This document shows, piece after piece, positions 47,101 through 55,338 of a stretch of 64,000 bases of DNA. The notes under the pieces were generated by a model. It made no database searches and was not told the DNA's origin. It saw only the letters and a list, made by a program, of their open reading frames with translations. The number at the start of each line of letters is the position of its first letter. Position 1 is the stretch's first letter. Both the position numbers and the translations under genes were made by a program. The stretch is from Actinophytocola xanthii (GTDB taxonomy: Bacteria; Actinomycetota; Actinomycetes; Mycobacteriales; Pseudonocardiaceae): positions 62,001 to 126,000 of the forward strand of contig NZ_MSIE01000034.1 of assembly GCF_001921205.1 (NCBI RefSeq), written 5' to 3'.

Positions 47101-47867
47101 TGGACGACGGGTGCCGCGGCGATCGCGTGGAAGTCCGCGGTCGTGTCCTCGAGCCGGGCCAGGGAGGCCCGCAGCTCCGCGAGCTCGGTGCCGCCGAGCC
47201 CGCCGCGCTCGATCCCGGCGGCGACCAACGCGTGCTGGTACCGCAGCTGCTCGGCGATCACGCCGAGGTCGTGCAGACTCGCCGAGGCGGCCACGAGACG
47301 GGGGTCGATCGCCTCGGCCGACAGCGCCCGGTCGAACCGGAGCAGCGCGTCGGTGACGGCGGTGAGACGCACGACCGCGGTCGGCGTGTCCAGGCGGCTG
47401 TCGTCGATCTGCTGACGGACGCCGCGCAGCTCGCGCAGCGTGGCCAGGACCTCCCCGTAGCGGGCGGCGGCGACCTCGCCGTCGAGGGTCACCCGCCGGG
47501 TCGCCCGGGTGAAGGCGTCCCGCGCGGTGTCGACAGCGGCCCGCTCGTCCCGCAGGGCCGTGCCCGCATCGGGGACGGCCGCGGCCAGCAGCGAGACGGT
47601 GGCCGTGCGCTCCCGCTGCACCGCAGCGACCAGGGAGCGCAGTTCCTCGTTCACCACCACCAGCCGGTCGACCCGGCGGTAGGAGCTCGCGCGGTCGACC
47701 TGGTCGGCGATCTGCATCGCGCCCAGCACGATCGCGAAGACCACCGGAACCAGGGTGACGGCGGCGAGCTTGACCGGGATGTCCCAGTCGCGCCAGCCGG
47801 CCAGCACCCTTCCCAGCGCCGCAAGCCGGGACACCGGCTCCCCGGTTCGCGTCAGCTTGTCAGTCAA
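44190..47867 (-). CDS. cvnA: Conservon sensor histidine kinase-like protein
   Basis: 1225 residues from a TTG codon at 47867. A membrane helix (PVKLAAVTLVPVVFAIVLGAMQ, about 30-51), a nitrate/sulfonate-sensing-like helical domain to about 330, and a second helix (LAAVILLVALVVALGVMAVV). HAMP and a DHp-like segment (FQLDHLATRMRRNNENLMVLSG) follow, then the HATPase boxes (LVAELLDNATAFSPP; DEGIGM). From about 680 on the protein is Pro/Ala/Gly-rich and disordered. Near the end GLPRRNPSQYLVPGS and GLPRRVPLGNLVPGS are tandem copies of a CvnA tail motif. No better start codon is seen; a TTG start is unusual. Confidence 0.88.
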   Translation of the reverse strand: MTDKLTRTGEPVSRLAALGRVLAGWRDWDIPVKLAAVTLVPVVFAIVLGAMQIADQVDRASSYRRVDRLVVVNEELRSLVAAVQRERTATVSLLAAAVPDAGTALRDERAAVDTARDAFTRATRRVTLDGEVAAARYGEVLATLRELRGVRQQIDDSRLDTPTAVVRLTAVTDALLRFDRALSAEAIDPRLVAASASLHDLGVIAEQLRYQHALVAAGIERGGLGGTELAELRASLARLEDTTADFHAIAAAPVVQAFDRVAGEQVAAGRASLVATVVASPARTPVPATVAEWNSASEATARGVAGVAELLGRQLRERSAALQDEASDGAGLAAVILLVALVVALGVMAVVGRHLLSSLSALHTSVLEVAKHRLPAAVARIREGGEDADSIALEPVPVTSRDEVGQVARAFEAVQCQALRLASEQAGLRAQYSSVFVNLSRRSQGLVQRQLHLLERLERDEEDADQLATLFQLDHLATRMRRNNENLMVLSGSDVGRRNQPPTTLADLLRAAVSEIEQYQRVVMLPPPSVLVVGYAVGDLVRLVAELLDNATAFSPPETSVTITCHSYEDGAVDVEVLDEGIGMTQDELDQANAKLADIGSIDVTTSRRMGLFVIGRLASRHDIEVELDHAHEARGVRAVVTVPPELIADPAVVVEPSTGESPASGLVPFTPPANGHPRTPAAPGLVGATGLTPSPLPRRLWLDEPDLPQEPAGDSPAETTAVDLWRSTGPEEVTVPGLEPVGEAGSDVAGDGDEPRSWSGVLFGGTEGPAPTWADGEPVTAAEAARGFAPQLGDERDRGSAVGSAQTAGEVESVAEGTVEAGPDDDASAGSGDDRRETPRSGDDQVGAVAAGAEAENVAAATPPPAVDPAEGERASSQRSAADAPPPVDRPGAVTGGQASEDLAPTWPLPGDDLADRTSGTGTGAGAGPTSHPPEQLHPRMPLPRRAPSGRPGRMLPDIAHPRPPLAPPAGLPAAPPPGQPPRSHPAGHRHGPGGWWTPRGPGTPVDPAALAETTPIFDEMVTAWFRAVTDQSEPGRSPEGEPWRFTADAGFQAARTVSRAEPAEFTDTGLPRRNPSQYLVPGSVANDTPAGPPRHGKAAESVRDRLSDYRHGVRRARDHQGGNRHCQRDAPLEHAEDWHFAEPVAGSPPPDFTSGGLPRRVPLGNLVPGSITASGEGPPPRREQAAELRGRLDSFQRGLSRGRRSLAERAATNANPRSVPTGE

Positions 47868-48577
47868 GACGCCAGCCCCATTTCTGGAATGAGGAACAGT
47901 GAAACCGAATCGAACGCAGCGGAAATTACGGCACCACTACTCGGGACATACTGCGTGGGCCGTCTTTATTCGATGGCAGTACTCGCTCCCTCCTCGAAGG
48001 CACGGCAATGCCGAACCCGGTTCTCGACGCACCGCGAAGACGAGAACTGAGCAACGATCGTACATCAATCACCAGACCTGGGAAGTCGTCCGAGAAATGG
48101 CCGTTGACCTGCGGAACGACACCGGAAACGAGCGAAGGAGAGTCGGTCCGGGAAGGACGGGAGTGAGTTGATCACCCGAGTTCTACTGTGCGTCGATGTC
48201 TTTCCCTCGAATGACTCGACCGAGTGGACGAAGGGGGGCGCGTCAGGATGAACCGGTCACTGCGGAACCATGCCGCCGAACCGGTGCGACCCCCGTGCGC
48301 GCCCGAAGCCACCTGGGCGGGGTGCACGACGACCGGCGGAGCCGAACCGGCCGACGGCGAGTTGCGGAACGAAGGCCGCCCAACCCGGGTGCCGCGACGG
48401 GCCGTCACTCCTTCATCGCCCCATCGTGTGATTCCGACCGCGACGAGACGGCTTCGCCGTAGGATGTCGTCACCGCCCAGGTTTGACGGCTGTTCCCCTT
48501 CTCGACGTATAGTCCGTGAAGGTTTCCACCAGGGGCCCAAACTCGGCGGCTAAACCCTGTGTTCTCCGGAGGAACAT
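47868..48577. other. 710-base intergenic region without a convincing gene
   Basis: The region between the divergent cvn and symporter operons is much less GC-rich than its surroundings. Small frames occur, the longest on the plus strand at 48224-48553, but none has family features, a ribosome binding site or codon bias. It holds the promoters of both operons, and the plus-side one is listed separately. Confidence 0.6.
48483..48513 (+). promoter_or_regulatory. Possible SigA-type promoter of the acetate symporter operon
   Basis: TTGACG (48483-48488) and TATAGT (48508-48513) resemble -35 and -10 boxes; the 19-base spacer is long. The start codon is 65 bases further on, with GGAGGAA just before it. 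Confidence 0.4.
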
Positions 48578-49000
48578 ATGACTCAGGTGGTTCACCACCG
48601 GATCACGTCCCGGTCACGCGCACCCGGCGGCGACTTCGGTGGAATCATCGGGGAGACCGACCGGATCTCGACCGGGATACCGGCGGCACAAAGGGAGCCG
48701 GACTACGTGGCCATCCGGGAAAGCCCCGAGTTCGTCGCCCTCAGGCGCTCATTCCGGTGGTGCGTTTTTCCACTGGCCGCTTTGTTCTTCCTGTGGTATC
48801 TGACCTATGTCCTGCTCGCCGCCTTCGCCCACGGGCTGATGAGCCACCGGCTGGTCGGCTCGGTCACCGTGGGCCTCGTGCTGGGGCTGCTGCAGTTCGC
48901 CTCCACGATCGCGATCACCGCCTGCTACGTGCTCTACGCACGACGGCGGCTCGACCCCCAGGCCGAGGCGATCCGCGACGGCGTGGAGGCCGGGCGGTGA
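48578..49000 (+). CDS. DUF485 membrane protein of the acetate symporter operon
   Basis: 140 residues. A hydrophilic N-terminus of about 55 residues, then FVALRRSFRWCVFPLAALFFLWYLTYVLLAAFAHGLMSHRLVG and a second helix (TVGLVLGLLQFASTIAITACYVLYARRRLDP), the DUF485 signature. DUF485 proteins (YjcH-like) are regularly encoded upstream of ActP-type acetate symporters. Its stop overlaps the GTG of the symporter gene. Confidence 0.92.
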   Translation: MTQVVHHRITSRSRAPGGDFGGIIGETDRISTGIPAAQREPDYVAIRESPEFVALRRSFRWCVFPLAALFFLWYLTYVLLAAFAHGLMSHRLVGSVTVGLVLGLLQFASTIAITACYVLYARRRLDPQAEAIRDGVEAGR

Positions 49001-50577
49001 ACGAGGGCGCCGGGTCGACCGGGAGCCCGGTCCTCAACATGCTCGTGTTCGCCGGTTTCGTCGCGATCACCCTGTACGTGGTGTACCGGGTGAGCCACCA
49101 CAACAAGTCCACATCGGACTACTACGCCGCGGGCAGCGCCTTCTCCGGTGCGCAGAACGGGATCGCGATCACCGGCGACTACCTGTCCGCCGCGTCGTTC
49201 CTCGGGATCGCTGGCGCGATCGCGGTGCACGGCTACGACGGGTTCCTCTACTCGATCGGTTTCCTCGTCGCCTGGCTGGTGGCCCTGCTGCTGGTGGCCG
49301 AGCTCGTGCGCAACACCGGCCGGTTCACGATGGGCGACGTGTTGGCCTACCGGATGCGCCAGCGCCCGGTCCGCGCCGCCGCGGCCACCTCGACACTGGT
49401 CATCTCGTTCTTCTACATGCTGGCGCAGATGGCCGGCGCCGGCGGACTCGTGGCGCTGCTGCTGGACGTGCCGGGCAGGGGCGGGCAGGCGCTGGTGATC
49501 TGCGTCGTCGGGCTGGTGATGATCTGCTACGTCCTGGTCGGCGGCATGAAGGGCACGACCTGGGTGCAGATCATCAAGGCCACGATGCTCGTGCTGTGCG
49601 TGGTGCTGATGACCGTGTTCCTGCTCGGCAAGTTCGGCTTCAGTATGTCCGCGCTGCTCGAGGAGGCGGCGGCGAACAACAGCCAGGGCGAGCGGGTGCT
49701 GGAGCCCGGCACGCAGTACGGGACGACGACGAGCCAGCTGAACTTCATCTCGCTGTCGCTGGCCCTGGTCCTCGGCGCCGCCGGCCTGCCGCACGTGCTC
49801 ATGCGGTTCTACACGGTGCCCGACGCCCGCCAGGCGCGCCGGTCGGTGGTCTGGGCGGTCTGCACGATGGCGGTGTTCTACCTGGCCACGCTGGTGATCG
49901 GGTACGGCGCCTCGGCACTGGTGGGCTCGGAGCGGATCCTCGGCTCCACCGGCCGGGAGAACTCGGCCGCGCCGCTGCTCGCGTTCGAGATCGGCGGCAC
50001 CGTGCTCCTCGGGATCGTCTCGGCGGTGGCGTTCGCGACGATCCTCGCCGTGGTCGCCGGGCTGACGCTCACCGCCTCGGCGTCGTTCGCCCACGACGTC
50101 TACGCCACCATCTTCCGCCGGGGTGACGTGGAGCCCGAGGCCGAGGTCCGGGTCGCGCGGCTGACGGCCGTGGTGGTCGGGGTGCTGGCGATCATCGGGG
50201 GCATCCTCGCCAACGGGCAGAACGTGGCGTTCCTGGTGGCACTCGCGTTCGCGTTCGCGGCCTCGGCGAACCTGTCGACACTTCTCTACTCGTTGTTCTG
50301 GCCGCGGTTCAACACGGTGGGCACGCTGTGGGCCATGTACGGCGGGCTCGGGTCCTGCCTGCTGTTGGTGTTGGTGTCGCCGGTGGTGTCCGGAGCTCCC
50401 ACGTCGCTGTTCCCGGGGCTGGACTTCCAGCTCTTCCCGCTGACCAACCCCGGGCTGGTCTCGATCCCGGTCTCGTTCCTCGCCGGGTACCTGGGAACGG
50501 TGCTGAGCGGGGAGCCGGCCGACCCGGTGAAGCAGGCCGAGATGGAGGTCCGGTCGCTGACCGGGCTCGGCCGATGA
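48997..50577 (+). CDS. actP: Cation/acetate symporter
   Basis: 526 residues from GTG 48997. It has the sodium:solute symporter fold with about 13 helices. Family blocks are YYAAGSAFSGAQNGIAITGDYLSAASFLGIAGAI, QIIKATMLVLCVVLMTVFLLGKFGF, LPHVLMRFYTVPDARQARRSVVWA and SASFAHDVYATIF. It takes up acetate and similar short carboxylates with Na+ or H+. It is translationally coupled to the DUF485 protein. Confidence 0.92.
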   Translation: MNEGAGSTGSPVLNMLVFAGFVAITLYVVYRVSHHNKSTSDYYAAGSAFSGAQNGIAITGDYLSAASFLGIAGAIAVHGYDGFLYSIGFLVAWLVALLLVAELVRNTGRFTMGDVLAYRMRQRPVRAAAATSTLVISFFYMLAQMAGAGGLVALLLDVPGRGGQALVICVVGLVMICYVLVGGMKGTTWVQIIKATMLVLCVVLMTVFLLGKFGFSMSALLEEAAANNSQGERVLEPGTQYGTTTSQLNFISLSLALVLGAAGLPHVLMRFYTVPDARQARRSVVWAVCTMAVFYLATLVIGYGASALVGSERILGSTGRENSAAPLLAFEIGGTVLLGIVSAVAFATILAVVAGLTLTASASFAHDVYATIFRRGDVEPEAEVRVARLTAVVVGVLAIIGGILANGQNVAFLVALAFAFAASANLSTLLYSLFWPRFNTVGTLWAMYGGLGSCLLLVLVSPVVSGAPTSLFPGLDFQLFPLTNPGLVSIPVSFLAGYLGTVLSGEPADPVKQAEMEVRSLTGLGR

Positions 50578-50592
50578 CGCCGCGGCGGAAAC

Positions 50593-50639
50593 GGCGAGCT
50601 GGGCGCGAAGACCGCGACCGAGGGCTGTGCGGACGTGCC
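50593..50639. repeat. MITE-like repeat, right-end fragment D
   Basis: 47 bases match the right end of the 161-bp element (two differences from copy A), ending with the terminal repeat CTGTGCGGACGTGCC. The outer edge is directly next to the TAG stop of the minus-strand DUF3817 gene, the same junction as copy A. Confidence 0.8.
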
Positions 50640-51011
50640 CTACAGCCGGACGCCCTCGCGGACCTTGCGCGAGACCGACCGCTCGGCGACGAACGAGACG
50701 AACGGGACCACGCCGGAGAGCATCACCAGCACGGTGCCCTTCATCGACCACCTGGCCTTGATCGCGAGGTCCACCGTGGCCACCAGGTACACGATGTAGA
50801 GGAAGCCGTGGACCGGCCCGACGAGCGCGGTGTACCGGTCCTCGTCGAAGCCGTACTCCATGACCATCGAGAAGCACAGTGCGAGCAGGCCGACGCCGAC
50901 GATGTAGGCCATCACCCGGTAGCGGGCGAGGGCGCCGTGTACCCCGGCCGCGCCGGTCGCCTGGACCGGGTTCTCCTCGTCGCTGGTCACCGGCGTCTCG
51001 GGGGGTGTCAT
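50640..51011 (-). CDS. DUF3817 membrane protein
   Basis: 123 residues. RYRVMAYIVGVGLLALCFSMVMEYGFDEDRYTALVGPVHGFLYIVYLVATVDLAIKARW and a last helix (VLVMLSGVVPFVSFVAERSV) form the DUF3817 integral membrane domain, related to the YdzA/MscS-neighbour group. An acidic leader of about 25 residues precedes it. Its start overlaps the stop of the upstream gene (ATGA). Confidence 0.88.
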   Translation of the reverse strand: MTPPETPVTSDEENPVQATGAAGVHGALARYRVMAYIVGVGLLALCFSMVMEYGFDEDRYTALVGPVHGFLYIVYLVATVDLAIKARWSMKGTVLVMLSGVVPFVSFVAERSVSRKVREGVRL

Positions 51012-51385
51012 CGGGACTCCTGCTGATCCATCTCGTTGAGGCGGGCCAGGTAGCGGTTGTACTCGGCCAGCTCGGGGTCGTCCTCATCCTTGTCGGTCCG
51101 GGCGGCCGGCCGCGGGGCGGGCTCCCACGACTCCCCCGCCTCGGCCGCGGGCGAGGCTGGTGCCGGCGGCTCGGGGTCGTGGCGGAGCTTGCGCAGGCGC
51201 CAGAACATGAACGCGGGGAACAGGCCGAACAGCGGCCACTGCAGTACGTACCCCAGGTTCTGCCAGCTGCCGCTGGAGGACTCGAAGCGCTGCCACTGCC
51301 ACCAGGCCAGCCCGACGCACCCGATCAGGGACACCACGCACACCACGACGATGCCCAGCCGACGCGCCGTCAGTCCGCCCTTCAC
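51008..51385 (-). CDS. Small two-helix membrane protein, unknown
   Basis: 125 residues. Two helices (RLGIVVVCVVSLIGCVGLAWWQW; NLGYVLQWPLFGLFPAFMFW) and a charged Pro-rich tail ending in the helical LAEYNRYLARLNEMDQQ. The WQW...RFESSSGSWQNLGYVLQWPLFGLF.AF.FW.R pattern is conserved in actinobacterial proteins encoded before DUF3817 genes, from general recall only. Function unknown. Confidence 0.75.
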   Translation of the reverse strand: MKGGLTARRLGIVVVCVVSLIGCVGLAWWQWQRFESSSGSWQNLGYVLQWPLFGLFPAFMFWRLRKLRHDPEPPAPASPAAEAGESWEPAPRPAARTDKDEDDPELAEYNRYLARLNEMDQQESR

Positions 51386-51409
51386 GTTCCCGACGCTAAC
51401 ACTCCGGGG

Positions 51410-52216
51410 CTACCCCGCCGTCCGCGCGTAGCCGTCGGCCAGGCCGAAGACCTTCTGGCCGTAGGGCAGCGAGTTGTTGTACGAGAACACCGCGGCCCAC
51501 CAGTCGGCTGGCACGGCCAGGTCGCGACCGCCAGCACACAGGTAGCGACCGGCGGCGAGGGCGGCGTCGTCGATCTGCTGCGGATCGCCCCGGCCGTCGA
51601 GGTTGGCGTCGGCGGCCCAGCGGTGCCAGGTGGAGGGGATGAACTGCATCGGCCCGACCGCCCGGTCCACCCGGTCGTCGCCGTCGAACCGGCCCGCGTC
51701 GGTGTCGGAGATCGCGCGCACCCCGGCCGAACCGTCGAGCGGCACCCCGATGATGGGTCGGGAGGGTCGACCGTCGTCGTTCAGCGTGGCGCCGCCGAAG
51801 CGGCCGTGGTCGGACTCGATGCGGCCGATGCCGGCAAGGGTGGCCCAGGAGAGGTGGCAGCCGGGGTCCTCGGTGCGCAGGACGAGCTCGGCGTTGCCAT
51901 AGGCCATGAGGGCTCGGGCGGGGATGCCGGTCGGCGCGGCCAGGCCGGTCGCCCACGAGCGGAGCGGGTCGCCGCCGGACGTGCGCGGGGAGTCCAGGTG
52001 GGCGGCCGCGCTCGCCGGGGTGACCTCGCCGGGGTCCACGTCCGCCGCGGGGATGGTCGCGGCGAGGTTCTCCGTGCTGGGCGGGCCGGTCTCGGGCGAG
52101 GTCGCGGCCCGCAGCAACAACACACCACCCGTCCCCACGGCCAGGATCAGGAGCACGATGCCGAGCCGAAGGAGTACACCGAACCGGGGACCCCCGTCGG
52201 TGTGGGCTGTGATCAC
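51410..52216 (-). CDS. Lytic murein transglycosylase
   Basis: 268 residues. A single N-terminal anchor or signal helix (GVLLRLGIVLLILAVGTGGVLLL) is followed by an SLT-type domain: IPARALMAYGNAELVL, the catalytic Glu in WATLAGIGRIESDHGRFGG, and VGPMQFIPSTWHRWAADANLDGRGDPQQIDDAALAAGRYLC with the end FSYNNSLPYGQKVFGLADGYA. It cleaves peptidoglycan glycan strands at the outer face of the membrane. Confidence 0.9.
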   Translation of the reverse strand: MITAHTDGGPRFGVLLRLGIVLLILAVGTGGVLLLRAATSPETGPPSTENLAATIPAADVDPGEVTPASAAAHLDSPRTSGGDPLRSWATGLAAPTGIPARALMAYGNAELVLRTEDPGCHLSWATLAGIGRIESDHGRFGGATLNDDGRPSRPIIGVPLDGSAGVRAISDTDAGRFDGDDRVDRAVGPMQFIPSTWHRWAADANLDGRGDPQQIDDAALAAGRYLCAGGRDLAVPADWWAAVFSYNNSLPYGQKVFGLADGYARTAG

Positions 52217-52253
52217 ACGTGGTCAACGACGCTCGCGCCGCCGCGTTACGACA

Positions 52254-52745
52254 TCAGGCGGAGCGGCGCTCGTTCTGTCGCTGCAGGCGGGCCACGCACC
52301 AGGCGGGGGCGCTGCCCTTGCGGAGGTGCTGGAGCACGGTCAGCGGACCGAGCCGGCGGCTGAGGTCGGAGGGGGCGAGACCGGCGGCGCGGTAGTCCAG
52401 CGCACGCTGGTCGAGCGGGCTGATGCCGGCGTCCCACCACTCCTTGGCCTCGGCGAGGCCGCCGACCATCTGCCACCAGCCGGCCGCCGCGGAGAGCAGT
52501 TCGGCGGGCACTTCCGGCAGTCGCTCACGCATGGCGGCGAAGAAACGGGGGTCGGTGGCCTCGACGGCCGCCCAGGAGCCGCTGCCGCCCCTGGCGCGCT
52601 GGCCGGGGATCCCGGTTCGCGGCTGCACCGGCACGTCCGCGAGCCACTCCGACGCGATCCGGTTGATCTCGTCCGACTCGGTGGCCTTGGAGTGATCTTC
52701 TGTCCACTGCCGTACCAGGTCATCCACACCGGAATCGTCGAGCAT
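52254..52745 (-). CDS. Hypothetical soluble protein
   Basis: 163 residues. It is acidic and helical at the N-terminus (DDSGVDDLVRQWTEDHSKATESDEINRIASEWLADVP), then Trp-rich with a basic end (WCVARLQRQNERRSA). No family is recognised. It may be co-transcribed with the downstream transglycosylase, 37 bases away. The 259 bases upstream to 53004 show no gene. Confidence 0.6.
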   Translation of the reverse strand: MLDDSGVDDLVRQWTEDHSKATESDEINRIASEWLADVPVQPRTGIPGQRARGGSGSWAAVEATDPRFFAAMRERLPEVPAELLSAAAGWWQMVGGLAEAKEWWDAGISPLDQRALDYRAAGLAPSDLSRRLGPLTVLQHLRKGSAPAWCVARLQRQNERRSA

Positions 52746-53004
52746 CCTGCCTCCTCCGAGAGAACTGCGGACCAGCCCGCGAAAGTCGATGCGGGAACCG
52801 TAAAGGCCGGCACCGACAGTCCGCCAGACCTGATCTCGAGGAAAGCTGTCAAACAGGGGTTGGAGAGGCAGAATCCACCCGTACGGTCCAATGTGGCGCT
52901 AGATGCGGGCAACCATTGTCACGGTCGGTGACCCGTTGACCAGGTGTTCGGACACGGATGAGCCCGCCACCACGGAGACCGGGTGACGAGCGTGACCTCC
53001 TCGA

Positions 53005-53166
53005 TCAGGCGAAGAGGTTCCTCATGAACGTGATGATCGCTTCGGCGCCGTCCTGCAGCCAGCCGAGGATGCCCTGCACCGCCTCCGCCGCCTGCGTGGG
53101 CTGCGTGATCACGTAGAACAGCACCAGTGCCACGCCGATCAGGATCATGGCCTTCTTCGCGTTCAC
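53005..53166 (-). CDS. 53-residue single-pass membrane protein
   Basis: Starts at GTG 53166 with GGAGTGAGAC upstream. An N-terminal membrane helix (AMILIGVALVLFYVITQP) is followed by an amphipathic segment (AEAVQGILGWLQDGAEAIITFMRNLF). This type of small protein is common and conserved in actinobacteria; function unknown. A longer frame from 53229 lacks the expected start context. Confidence 0.7.
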   Translation of the reverse strand: MNAKKAMILIGVALVLFYVITQPTQAAEAVQGILGWLQDGAEAIITFMRNLFA

Positions 53167-53314
53167 CGTCTCACTCCGTCCGCTGCTACCCCTCCGGCGT
53201 CCAGCGCCGGCTCCGCGCGCCTGTGTCACACCGATGGCCGTAACAGCCTACGGTGCGTGCACTACCCCACACAGACCTTACGTCGATCGACTTCGACTCG
53301 CGAGGTGACACGCC

Positions 53315-54079
53315 ATGATCGAAACCGTCCTCGTCGAACGGTCCGGCCCGGTGACAACGGTGCTGATCAACCGTCCTGACCAGCGCAACTGCGTCGACGG
53401 TCCGACCGCCGCGGCGCTGGCCGACGCGTTCCGCGCGTTCGAGGAGGACTCCTCCGCACGGGTGGCGGTGCTCGCCGGGGTGGGTCCCTCGTTCTGCGCG
53501 GGCGCGGATCTGAAGGCGATGGGCACCCAACGGAGTAACCGATTGGCTACCGATGGTGATGGACCGATGGGTCCCACCCGCCTCTCGCTCGGCAAGCCGG
53601 TGATCGCCGCGGTGGCGGGGCACGCGGTGGCCGGCGGGCTCGAGCTGGCGCTGTGGTGCGACCTGCGGGTGGTCGACGAGACCGCGGTGTTCGGGGTGTT
53701 CTCCCGGCGGTGGGGCGTGCCGCTGATCGACGGCGGGACCGTGCGGCTGCCGCGGCTGGTCGGCCAGAGCCGGGCGATGGACATGGTGCTGACGGGTCGG
53801 CGGGTGGACGCGAGGGAGGCACTGGTGATGGGGCTGGCGAACCGGGTTGTCCCGGCGGGGCGGGCACGCGCGGAGGCGGAGGAGCTGGCGGGGCGGTTGG
53901 CCGCGTTCCCGCAGGGGTGCCTGCGGAGGGACCGCGCGTCGGTGCTCGCGCAGTGGGGTGAGTCGGAGGGGGCGGCGCTGGCCGCGGAGTTCGCGGGCGG
54001 GGTGGAGGTGCTGGGCGAAGGGCTCGCCGGGGCGGCGCGGTTCGCCCAGGGCGCGGGGCGGGGCGGGCGGTTCGACTGA
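53315..54079 (+). CDS. Enoyl-CoA hydratase/isomerase (crotonase) family
   Basis: 254 residues. VTTVLINRPDQRNCVDGPTAAALADAF, the oxyanion-hole loop GVGPSFCAGADLKAM and the second glycine-rich loop KPVIAAVAGHAVAGGLELALWCDLRV are canonical. The two glutamates of true hydratases are replaced: the first catalytic site reads ETAVFGVFSRRWGVP, so a different crotonase reaction is possible. No pathway genes are adjacent. Confidence 0.88.
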   Translation: MIETVLVERSGPVTTVLINRPDQRNCVDGPTAAALADAFRAFEEDSSARVAVLAGVGPSFCAGADLKAMGTQRSNRLATDGDGPMGPTRLSLGKPVIAAVAGHAVAGGLELALWCDLRVVDETAVFGVFSRRWGVPLIDGGTVRLPRLVGQSRAMDMVLTGRRVDAREALVMGLANRVVPAGRARAEAEELAGRLAAFPQGCLRRDRASVLAQWGESEGAALAAEFAGGVEVLGEGLAGAARFAQGAGRGGRFD

Positions 54080-54125
54080 GCTGGCTGGGCGGGCGGGGTG
54101 ACTGCCGGCGCTATCGTCGGCCGGC

Positions 54126-54743
54126 ATGACGATCCTCGACGAGCTCGACCGGCGGCTGGCACCCATCGGCTGGGCGCGGGCGGAACCCTGGGACGACGAC
54201 GAGTACGTCACCTACGCCCGGCGGCCGAACGACGAGATCTCCTTCGAGCTGGGTCTGGACGTCGAACCGCGGGAGTGGGGTCTGCGGCTGAACCCGGTGG
54301 TCGCCGTTCGCCACGTCGAGGTCGCCCGGCTCTCCGGTCTGTTCCTCGGCCTGCCGGCGGGGGCGTGCATGACCGCCGCGACGCTGGCGGATCTCGTCGC
54401 GCGGGCGGCTCCCTCCCGGTGGGACATGTCCTTCGCCGACGGCGTGCGCGGGGAGGAGGCCGCCGGCCAGCAGGTCGTGGCGGACCTGGTGGCCCAGGGG
54501 GAGCCGTTCCTGGCGAGCATGCCGACCCTTGCCGACATGATCGCCCGGATCAGTACGGACAGCCGACGGTCGCAGGTGGACGACGGCAACCTGGCCATCG
54601 CGTACATGCTGTCCGGGGACGACGACGGCGCCAGGCAGGCGTTGGGCGCGATGGAGGCGAAAGCCGTCGAGCGGCCGTTGCTGGCGCGCGGCCAGTTCGA
54701 CGTGTTCCTCCGCGGCTTCCGCGACTACTTCAACCTGGGCTAG
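54126..54743 (+). CDS. Hypothetical protein
   Basis: 205 residues, no recognised family. The first half is beta-rich (EYVTYARRPNDEISFELGLDVEPREWGLRLNPVVAVRHVEVARL) and the second half helical (TLADMIARISTDSRRSQVDDGNLAIAYMLSGDDDGARQALGAMEAKA). No signal peptide or membrane segment, so probably cytoplasmic. The codon usage and spacing (ATG 47 bases after the crotonase stop) support a real gene. Confidence 0.65.
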   Translation: MTILDELDRRLAPIGWARAEPWDDDEYVTYARRPNDEISFELGLDVEPREWGLRLNPVVAVRHVEVARLSGLFLGLPAGACMTAATLADLVARAAPSRWDMSFADGVRGEEAAGQQVVADLVAQGEPFLASMPTLADMIARISTDSRRSQVDDGNLAIAYMLSGDDDGARQALGAMEAKAVERPLLARGQFDVFLRGFRDYFNLG

Positions 54744-54864
54744 CGGGCTGGTCGCGCGGAGTGGGGAGAGGGGGCGGCCTCCGGCCCCCGGTCACCAGAG
54801 TACCGGGAGGGACCGACAGTTTCGGCGCGGTGAGGAGGCGGTGAAGGTGCGGGGAGAGCTGGGA

Positions 54865-55161
54865 TTAGGGCTTCGGGCAGATGACGTGGCGCACTTCCTC
54901 GTTGGGGATGACGCGCAGGGCCAGGGACTGCTTGGCGCATAACGCCCTCGCGTGCCGGACAGCCTCGACGGCTGCCTGGTCGCAGGCGGTCACGGTGCTC
55001 AGGTCCAGGGTCAGCACCTCCAGCTCGGCACACCCCACCGCCAGGAACTCCGCCACCACCCGGTTGACCTCGCCCACGGTCGTGGCGTCCAGCACCCCGG
55101 TCACGCCGACGCCGGCGCCCTCGTGCACCGACACCGTCACCGTGGAGATCTTCGTGCTCAT
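54865..55161 (-). CDS. STAS-domain anti-sigma antagonist-like protein
   Basis: 98 residues from ATG 55161. The STAS pattern is GVGVTGVLDATTVGEVNRVVAEFLAVG then LTLDLSTVTACDQAAVEAVRHARALC. At the position of the phosphorylated Ser in SpoIIAA-type antagonists (DSS) this protein has Asp61-Gln62, so it cannot be switched by the usual kinase and phosphatase. It may be locked active or serve another role. Repeat copy B lies directly upstream. Confidence 0.78.
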   Translation of the reverse strand: MSTKISTVTVSVHEGAGVGVTGVLDATTVGEVNRVVAEFLAVGCAELEVLTLDLSTVTACDQAAVEAVRHARALCAKQSLALRVIPNEEVRHVICPKP

Positions 55162-55174
55162 GAGGCAGAGACTA

Positions 55175-55335
55175 GGCGCGTCCGCACAGTCCCGGTCGAT
55201 GGGCTTCGTGATCCAGGTCGTCGCTGGCAAGGCGGAGGGCAGGCCTCGTACCGGGTCGTACTCGGCCTGTCCCGACAACGCCGCCAGCGGCGAACTGAGC
55301 GCGAAGACCGCGACCGAGGGCTGTGCGGACGTGCC
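55175..55335. repeat. MITE-like 161-bp repeat, full copy B
   Basis: Same length as copy A and different at five positions. Starts GGCGCGTCCGCACAG and ends CTGTGCGGACGTGCC (14 of 15 in the inverted repeat). Both edges touch CTA/TAG: CTAG before it and CCTAG after it. A truncated copy C follows three bases downstream. Confidence 0.88.
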
Positions 55336-55338
55336 TAG

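Noticed and set aside
44109-48050. 1313-codon plus-strand frame opposite cvnA
   Set aside because: It is the GC-rich shadow of cvnA, which has clear conservon domains; the antisense translation is low-complexity Arg/Gly/His-rich with no domain.
48224-48553. 109-codon frame in the cvn-actP intergenic region
   Set aside because: No ribosome binding site, no family features, and overlapping frames on both strands look equally likely.
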